Of a stretch of DNA of 38,231 nucleotides, positions 33,246-38,231 are shown piece after piece. The stretch's first letter is position 1, and each line of letters opens with the position of its first letter. A program made the translations under genes and the position numbers. The stretch comes from JAWVZY01 sp033721955 (lineage in GTDB: Bacteria; Patescibacteriota; Minisyncoccia; Spechtbacterales; 2-12-FULL-38-22), in contig JAWVZY010000002.1 of NCBI GenBank assembly GCA_033721955.1, forward strand, positions 1 through 38,231, read 5' to 3'. Under the pieces are notes generated by a model, which saw only the letters and a program-made list of their open reading frames with translations, had not been told where the DNA came from and made no database searches.

Positions 33246-33830
33246 TTACTTGCCTGTAGGAGGAACTTTTTCACCTTTTTTATATATCTTCCAATCTTTT
33301 TGATGAGTTTTGTGCGACCATACACGCAAATCTTTTTCACCAAGCATAACACCTCCGTGGCTTGACAGCCAACGCCTGTCAAATTCATCCGTTGCAAGTA
33401 ATACCAAGCTTATTTGCTGGCCAATTTTTACCTCCTCAGGTATAGGATACCAATAATAGCTTTCATCAAGGGTACCGGCGGGAAGTAAACGAGGGTTGTT
33501 AAATATCTCTGTAGCTCCTATAAGTTCGTTTGTTTCGCCATCACGTACCTCGATCCTGTGTATATATACATTAAGTTTTCCGGTGTTATAAAAACGGATA
33601 CCGCGTGGTGTTGTTGGATCAGGCACTATAGAAACTGCAACATAATCCTGTAATTGTATAAGCCGGCGGTTAAGAGCTATCTGTACAAAAGCAAATGACA
33701 ACACAGTTACAGCAACAAAGAGGTCAACTCCCACCATCAACGCAAGGCTTATATCCTCGGTCATTATATATATTAAATATGAAGCTGCGGTGACGATCAA
33801 TAAAAATATAAGTAAACTAAATCTTTTCAT
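33246..33830 (-). CDS. Membrane protein with two N-terminal helices, unrecognised
   Basis: A 194-residue protein with two hydrophobic segments (about 5-24 and 30-52) and a soluble domain (60-194) rich in beta-strand-like sequence. I do not recognise the domain. It lies between the epimerase-like gene (14 nt) and the sugar dehydrogenase-like gene (11 nt), so it belongs to this envelope operon. Confidence 0.75.
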   Translation of the reverse strand: MKRFSLLIFLLIVTAASYLIYIMTEDISLALMVGVDLFVAVTVLSFAFVQIALNRRLIQLQDYVAVSIVPDPTTPRGIRFYNTGKLNVYIHRIEVRDGETNELIGATEIFNNPRLLPAGTLDESYYWYPIPEEVKIGQQISLVLLATDEFDRRWLSSHGGVMLGEKDLRVWSHKTHQKDWKIYKKGEKVPPTGK

Positions 33831-33844
33831 AATTTTTATATTAT

Positions 33845-34759
33845 TTAATAAATAGCGTAATCTGCCATAGGGTCTAAAGGCAAATTCTCAACATCAAAAT
33901 CATTTTGCATGCCTGTGGGATTACCATCATCTCCCTTAAGCAGCATTTTAAGTTCTGCCTTAGTCACTGGCGAAGGCAGGCCTAAACTACCTAAAAACGC
34001 GCCAATACGTGCAAACAGCAAAGGTATTGGCCACACTTTTTTATGTGAACCCATTTTCTTGCCAATCCTTTTGGCAACCTCGTATACGCTGAGTTCTTCA
34101 GGGCCTAAGAGTTCATAGGTCTTATTGTCGCCCTGACCTTCTGCGGCACGAGCTATTATCTCACCTGTAGTTTGTGCGTGAAGAGGATGAAATTTCTTAC
34201 CCTTCTTTTCAATTACAGGGATAAACGGTAAAATTTTCGCCCAAAATCTTATGCGATTTGTAAAATGGCTTCTCCAACCAAACATTATAGCAGGACGTAA
34301 AATAGTGTATTTAAGGCCTGAATTTTCTATTATTTGTTCTGCTTTTGCCTTGCTTCTATAATACTTTGTGGGACCCTCAAGATCAGCACCTAAGGCACTA
34401 ATATATATTATCTTGTCCACTCCCGCTTGCTTTGATACGTCAACTATATTTTGAGTTCCCTGAACATGTATTTTTTCAAATGTAACATTGGGCGGATGTT
34501 CGCGTACAATTCCCACTAAATGCACTACTACATCGGGCTTAAATTCATTCATTATCTTTTTTAGGGTTTGGGGTTTTTTAATATCCCCTTCAAATGTTTC
34601 ATACCCATCATATGGAATATTAATATCATCTTTCTTTTTATGCAGCATAAGGCCGAGCTTAAAACCTGCCTCATGCAAGGCGCGTATAACATAGTAACCG
34701 ACAAATCCGGTACCACCTAAAATTAAAACTTTTTTCTTATTTTGCTTAACGTCTGTCAT
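33845..34759 (-). CDS. NAD(P)-binding epimerase/NmrA-like protein
   Basis: A 304-residue atypical short-chain dehydrogenase. The Rossmann motif GGTGFVG (15-21) is followed by YISALG, and YRSKAKAE has the YxxxK pair. It resembles the NDUFA9/complex I subunit and NmrA-like branch rather than classical sugar epimerases; the substrate is unknown. It is first in the operon, and TGCTATAAT ends 8 nt before ATG. Confidence 0.8.
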   Translation of the reverse strand: MTDVKQNKKKVLILGGTGFVGYYVIRALHEAGFKLGLMLHKKKDDINIPYDGYETFEGDIKKPQTLKKIMNEFKPDVVVHLVGIVREHPPNVTFEKIHVQGTQNIVDVSKQAGVDKIIYISALGADLEGPTKYYRSKAKAEQIIENSGLKYTILRPAIMFGWRSHFTNRIRFWAKILPFIPVIEKKGKKFHPLHAQTTGEIIARAAEGQGDNKTYELLGPEELSVYEVAKRIGKKMGSHKKVWPIPLLFARIGAFLGSLGLPSPVTKAELKMLLKGDDGNPTGMQNDFDVENLPLDPMADYAIY

Positions 34760-34767
34760 ATATATTT

Positions 34768-34776
34768 ATTATAGCA
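34768..34776 (-). promoter_or_regulatory. Extended -10 of the epimerase-led operon
   Basis: TGC-TATAAT (34776-34768) predicts +1 near 34761, leaving about a two-nucleotide leader. It drives the four genes down to 31209. No clear -35. Confidence 0.6.
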
Positions 34777-34803
34777 TTTAAGAGACAAAAATCATTTCCA
34801 CAA

Positions 34804-34828
34804 TAAAAACCCCGCTTTTGCAGGGTTA
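34804..34828 (-). terminator. Terminator of the 127-residue gene
   Basis: AACCCCGC (34808-34815) pairs with GCAGGGTT (34820-34827, one G-U in transcript) around a 4-nt loop. The minus strand ends in TTTTT. Confidence 0.8.
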
Positions 34829-34832
34829 ATGG

Positions 34833-35216
34833 TTATGTCAAATCAACATAAAGTTTATACTCTTGCACTGCGCCTGGCGCGTTCCACTGTCCATCTTTCA
34901 TATAGGTTTTGAGGCCCTGTTCTTTGCAATACTCTTCAATAAGTTCTAAAGTTCTCTCATCTATGGCGGTTTCTGTGTAATATCCTCCGCCTATCATTAC
35001 GCTATACCAGAATATTTTTACCTTTTTAACGCCCCTATCGGCAGCATCTTCCAATCTTTGTGGTATTTCTTCAATCCATTTACACGCATTTTTTTGAGCT
35101 TTATGCTCAATGTGCAAAGCTTTCTCCTTTTCCTCATTTTCCTTTTCTGTTTTTATCCTTTTTTGTGCATCATCTGCCTTTTTCTTCAGGCGCTCTAAAT
35201 CTATCTCTTTAGCCAC
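34833..35216 (-). CDS. Small soluble protein, 127 residues, unrecognised
   Basis: A GTG-start protein. AGGAGG (35228-35223) lies 6 nt before GTG 35216, a clear start. Residues 1-40 are a charged coiled-coil-like helix rich in Lys/Glu; 40-127 look globular (WIEEIPQRLEDAADRGVKKVKIFWYSVM...YKLYVDLT). It has its own promoter and terminator. I do not recognise the family. The initiation region is nearly the same as that of the 50-residue ORF at 567. Confidence 0.75.
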   Translation of the reverse strand: MAKEIDLERLKKKADDAQKRIKTEKENEEKEKALHIEHKAQKNACKWIEEIPQRLEDAADRGVKKVKIFWYSVMIGGGYYTETAIDERTLELIEEYCKEQGLKTYMKDGQWNAPGAVQEYKLYVDLT

Positions 35217-35248
35217 TGCAAACCTCCTTTAATAAAAGGGCTAAATAC

Positions 35249-35277
35249 ATAGTACAGTAAAAATTATTATGATTCAA
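35249..35277 (-). promoter_or_regulatory. Promoter of the 127-residue gene
   Basis: TTGAAT (35277-35272), a 17-bp spacer and TACTAT (35254-35249). The -35 overlaps the 3' end of the YjbQ gene. The leader is about 25-30 nt and ends with AAAGGAGGT. Confidence 0.6.
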
Positions 35278-35644
35278 TAATTATGTTCCTATCGCGCGGA
35301 CCGTCCAGTTCAATAAGTACAACTCTCTGCCATGTGCCCAAAATAAGTTTTCCATTCCTGTAGGGAAGCGATAAATTAGTCCCTATAATTGAGCTCATAA
35401 TATGGTCGGGGGCATGTGCGGGGTTGTGAGGATGCCTATAATCCAAGTCCGGAGCTATTGCTTCTATAGCGTCAAGCATATCTAAGTCAGTCCCCGGGTC
35501 TAAATCCGCAGTTGTAAGTGCTGCGGTAGTGTGTTGAAGTAATAAAACCACAACACCATCACCCTCGGGCAATTCCTTATTTACATCATCGGTTATATCT
35601 ATAACCTGCTTATTTTTTGTTGTAGAAATAGTAATATTTTTCAT
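35267..35644 (-). CDS. YjbQ-family (UPF0047) protein
   Basis: A 125-residue protein. The LLQHTTAALTT and HPHNPAHAPDHIMSS motifs match the YjbQ family, reported with secondary thiamine-phosphate synthase activity; the true cellular role is unsettled. Normal length is about 135. It follows the GH63 gene by 29 nt. Confidence 0.9.
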   Translation of the reverse strand: MKNITISTTKNKQVIDITDDVNKELPEGDGVVVLLLQHTTAALTTADLDPGTDLDMLDAIEAIAPDLDYRHPHNPAHAPDHIMSSIIGTNLSLPYRNGKLILGTWQRVVLIELDGPRDRNIIIES

Positions 35645-35673
35645 AATAATTTATACTTTACCGGAATTCACTT

Positions 35674-36897
35674 TTATTTTTCAACTAATTTATCAAAGGT
35701 AACTACAAGCGTACTCCAGGCAAAATCCTCTATACGCATACCCTCACCTGTATAAGGGTCGTAAAATTCCCAATACCCTTTTCTTTTTATCATTTCTTTT
35801 GAGCGCTCTGCAATTTCTTTTGCGGCATCGGTCTCACCATGCTGCACAAGGGCTCTTATAATGAACCAATTTGTATTTATCCATGTTGGACCGCGCCATA
35901 TAGGAAATATTTTATCGGGCAAAAATTCACTATCTGAAACTGAAACGGAGGGTAGAGGATATTTTGTCCAAAAAAGGTTCGGATCTTTAATATCTTTGAC
36001 AATACCCTCGACCATCTCTCTAGGCAGATCTTTTATAATAAGGGGCATAATATTACCTATAGAATAATGATCCTTTAGCATGCCATGCCCCACGCGCACA
36101 GGATAAAACCTCTTATCCTCTTTATCCCAGCATGTATCTATAAGGGCATTTATTGACCGCTTGATTGCTTCGTCTATATTAGGAAAGAGATAAAGCATAT
36201 CCACACTTTTAAGTATATTTTTCAAAGAATAAAGCCCATCTATAAATATGGTATGCTCTCCTACATCCTTAACATTAAAAGGACCTCTTTGCAGGATTTT
36301 CTCTTCATCCCATCCAAGTAAAAGATTGCGAAAATCAATAAAAAGAGTAAATAAAAAATCCAAAAACCCGTTCAAGCGATTAAAGCGCTTAGGTAAAACA
36401 GGTCTGAAAAAATCAAATTCGGGAGCCGCATCTCTGCCGCTTTCACGATGCGAAATTATAGATACCACATTATAAGCATCTCTATACTCAATAAAGTATT
36501 TATAAAACTTTACCAGGGGCTCTGCAACTTCCGCGCTAAAATTTTTATCATTTATGGCCTCTACGGCTTGCGCTATAACGGGCTGGCCCACAAGAGAACT
36601 TGTCTTAGGGCGGAGTCCTTTTCCATAAAGCCACATTTCAGCATCCCATTTAGCATAATAGCCATGATATATAAAATGCGGTATCCAGCCCCGAGAATCT
36701 TGATACTTAAACAGTTGCCTTATTTCATTCTTGGCTATATCATCCAACCCAAGCTCTGAGGCGCTTATGGCGTGAAAAGAGCTATCCCATACCCACTGAT
36801 AGCGGTAATGAGGCCATGCGGGAGTTATGTATCTTTTGCCCGTGGCCTCAAAATTATTTAAAAGCACGCGCTTTGCTTCTTCCCTGATATTTTTCAT
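35674..36897 (-). CDS. GH63-like glycoside hydrolase, mannosylglycerate-hydrolase type
   Basis: A 407-residue (alpha/alpha)6-barrel protein. Visible: YQWVWDSSFHAISASELG (about 29-46) with the candidate catalytic Asp, and IFPIWRGPTWINTNWFIIRAL with the GxxxINxNW barrel wall, plus a C-terminal FYDPYTGEGMRIEDFAWSTLV. It resembles MGH1/GH63 proteins acting on small glycosides or glucosylglycerate. No signal peptide, so probably cytosolic. The ATG overlaps the MFS stop (ATGA). Confidence 0.82.
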   Translation of the reverse strand: MKNIREEAKRVLLNNFEATGKRYITPAWPHYRYQWVWDSSFHAISASELGLDDIAKNEIRQLFKYQDSRGWIPHFIYHGYYAKWDAEMWLYGKGLRPKTSSLVGQPVIAQAVEAINDKNFSAEVAEPLVKFYKYFIEYRDAYNVVSIISHRESGRDAAPEFDFFRPVLPKRFNRLNGFLDFLFTLFIDFRNLLLGWDEEKILQRGPFNVKDVGEHTIFIDGLYSLKNILKSVDMLYLFPNIDEAIKRSINALIDTCWDKEDKRFYPVRVGHGMLKDHYSIGNIMPLIIKDLPREMVEGIVKDIKDPNLFWTKYPLPSVSVSDSEFLPDKIFPIWRGPTWINTNWFIIRALVQHGETDAAKEIAERSKEMIKRKGYWEFYDPYTGEGMRIEDFAWSTLVVTFDKLVEK

Positions 36898-38231
36898 GTA
36901 TTTATTTCTCCTCTCTTTTTTCTATATCTGAGTTCAGGGGAATCTTTAATTTCAAAAAATGCTATTATAGCAGCTACAAAAGCCAGTATTCCATTAATTA
37001 TCATTATCCATTTAAAGCCCGTGGCGAAAGATTCGCCAATAGCAGTTTTAGTATGTTTTGCGGCAAACGAATTAAATGATTCGGGAACTTGTATTCCCCC
37101 AAGTTTATCTTTCTGTTCTAAAATAATTTCCTGTTGTTCTTTAGCTATAGGTAAATTTTGAACTCTGTCTTCTATCTTGCTTGTAAAGAAAGAAAACATA
37201 ACAGCGCCCAGAATTGCTACCGCCATAAGCCCTGCTATTCTGCTTATCGCATTGTTTACACCCGATGCTACACCTGAATATTTCTCCTTCACTGCCAGCG
37301 CGCTTTTTGTAAGAGGAGCTATTGTAAAAGCCATGCCGGCTCCAAATAGAATAAGGCCAGGCAAAATGTTGGCAAAATACGTAGGGCTTGGCCCTGAATA
37401 AGCTAAAATGCCCATGCCCGCTGCAACCGCAAGAGGTCCTGTTATCATTTGAAACCGCGGACCTATTCTATCTGCCAAAGAACCTGCAGGTCCTGAAAAA
37501 AGAGCTATTATAACCACGGGAGGCAAAAGAGAAAGACCTGTCTTAAACGGACTGAGCCCCTGAATTTGCTGCAAATTTAAGGTTAGAAAAAATATAGTAC
37601 CGTTTAGAGCAAAATATAAAAGAAATGTCGCTATATTTGCTCCAAGAACCAGAGGATTTTTAAATATTTGAAAAGGCACAAGAGGCTCTTCGCTCATCCT
37701 TTCTACAAGAATAAATGAAATAAATGCTATAGCGCTTACTATAAAGCTTACAAATATGCCCCCGCTCTCCCAGCCCCATACAGGGCCTTGTATAAGCCCA
37801 AAGGCAAGTCCGCTTAACCCTATACCCACAAAAAGAGTGCCCAGCCAATCAATATGACGAGCATCAGGATTGTATGATTCGGGCACATAGCTTCTGGCGG
37901 CAAAGTATACCAATAGACCTATGGGCACATTGAACCAAAATACAGAACTCCAGCCAAATTCCTCTACAAGCCACCCGCCAAGCAAGGGACCAAAAGCCGC
38001 CATAGCGCCGCTAAGTCCAGCCCACAGGCCTATTGCCTTGCCTCGAACATTATCTGCAAAACAAACATTTATTATAGCAAGGGAACCGGGTATCATCATT
38101 GCCGCGCCAATACCCTGCAAACCCTGAAAAACGATCAACTGAGTAGAGCTTTGGGCAAGTGCCGAAAGAAGAGAGCCAAGAGTAAAACCCAAAATGCCGT
38201 ATTGAAATATTCTCTTTCTTCCAAAATGATC
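36894..38231 (-). CDS. MFS transporter, DHA2 (EmrB/QacA) type, 5' end beyond window
   Basis: At least 446 codons remain. The reading frame is open to the window edge, and the first residues read DHFGRKRIFQYG, the conserved loop 2-3 motif A, so the true start lies outside; the TTG at 38192 is not the start. About eleven to twelve further membrane helices are visible, including RGKAIGLWAGLSGAMAAFGPLLGGWL (motif C-like). The pattern fits a 14-TM drug or small-molecule exporter. It is coupled with the GH63 gene. Confidence 0.9.
   Translation of the reverse strand, partial: DHFGRKRIFQYGILGFTLGSLLSALAQSSTQLIVFQGLQGIGAAMMIPGSLAIINVCFADNVRGKAIGLWAGLSGAMAAFGPLLGGWLVEEFGWSSVFWFNVPIGLLVYFAARSYVPESYNPDARHIDWLGTLFVGIGLSGLAFGLIQGPVWGWESGGIFVSFIVSAIAFISFILVERMSEEPLVPFQIFKNPLVLGANIATFLLYFALNGTIFFLTLNLQQIQGLSPFKTGLSLLPPVVIIALFSGPAGSLADRIGPRFQMITGPLAVAAGMGILAYSGPSPTYFANILPGLILFGAGMAFTIAPLTKSALAVKEKYSGVASGVNNAISRIAGLMAVAILGAVMFSFFTSKIEDRVQNLPIAKEQQEIILEQKDKLGGIQVPESFNSFAAKHTKTAIGESFATGFKWIMIINGILAFVAAIIAFFEIKDSPELRYRKKRGEINT

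Noticed and set aside
34833..35216. 127-residue protein as an antitoxin or phage protein
   Set aside because: No partner gene or diagnostic motif; the coiled-coil-like start is not specific.
1..38231. CRISPR arrays, insertion sequences, prophage, restriction or toxin-antitoxin loci
   Set aside because: No spaced direct repeats, transposase, integrase, phage, methylase or toxin-like genes were seen on either strand.
1..38231. Alternative genetic code (TGA as glycine)
   Set aside because: TGA ends several well-bounded genes and no conserved gene contains an internal TGA.

Overview
The window reads as chromosomal DNA of a small-genome bacterium of the Candidate Phyla Radiation (Patescibacteria), most likely Parcubacteria-like. 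The evidence is mixed. The long ribosomal-protein cluster has no uL30 gene between S5 and L15. bL28 is of a two-CxxC zinc form. S14 is the 61-residue zinc form. Several ribosomal proteins carry long lysine-rich tails. The accessory proteins (TrmB-like regulator, Gmad2/eight-cysteine protein, YkuD and C39 envelope enzymes, soluble sugar dehydrogenase-like protein) suit that group. TGA is used as an ordinary stop, which argues against Gracilibacteria/SR1. Assignment to a phylum is inference. Apart from bL28 and tRNA-Pro, all genes are on the minus strand.

Layout, left to right (transcription mostly right to left). Positions 1-146: a minus-strand promoter followed by a chain of hairpins that runs off the window, probably a structured RNA or a long leader. 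Positions 277-641: a self-contained minus-strand unit with consensus promoter, strong Shine-Dalgarno, a 50-residue basic ORF and a terminator. Positions 673-3292: a TrmB-like regulator and RecJ. Positions 3411-9250: a tight operon adk-map-glycosyltransferase-galT-dedA-tpiA-pgk. Positions 9378-24961: the translation cluster secY-L15-S5-L18-L6-S8-S14-L5-L24-L14-S17-L29-L16-S3-L22-S19-L2-L23-L4-L3, then S10-EF-Tu, a Phd/YefM-like ORF, EF-G, S7 and S12. Positions 25036-26062: an M50 protease diverging from bL28 and tRNA-Pro(GGG). Positions 26170-28779: an M1 aminopeptidase. Positions 29046-31138: a coupled L,D-transpeptidase and C39-family pair. Positions 31209-34759: an operon of membrane-anchored or exported proteins with an NAD(P)-binding epimerase-like protein. 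Positions 34833-38231: an unrecognised 127-residue protein with its own promoter, then an MFS exporter-GH63-YjbQ operon cut by the window edge.

Themes. Consensus promoters (TTGACA-like, 17-bp spacer, often TGn before the -10) are easy to find, yet nearly all genes lack a Shine-Dalgarno. Several have a -10 only 6-8 nt before ATG, implying leaderless mRNAs. Two unrecognised small genes (567-415 and 35216-34833) break the rule and share an almost identical AAAGGAGGT/GTG initiation region. Terminator-like hairpins sit immediately before the start codons of rplC and rpsL; the 235-nt rplC leader is the best candidate here for an undescribed ribosomal-protein regulatory RNA. I see no CRISPR array, insertion sequence, prophage or restriction system.
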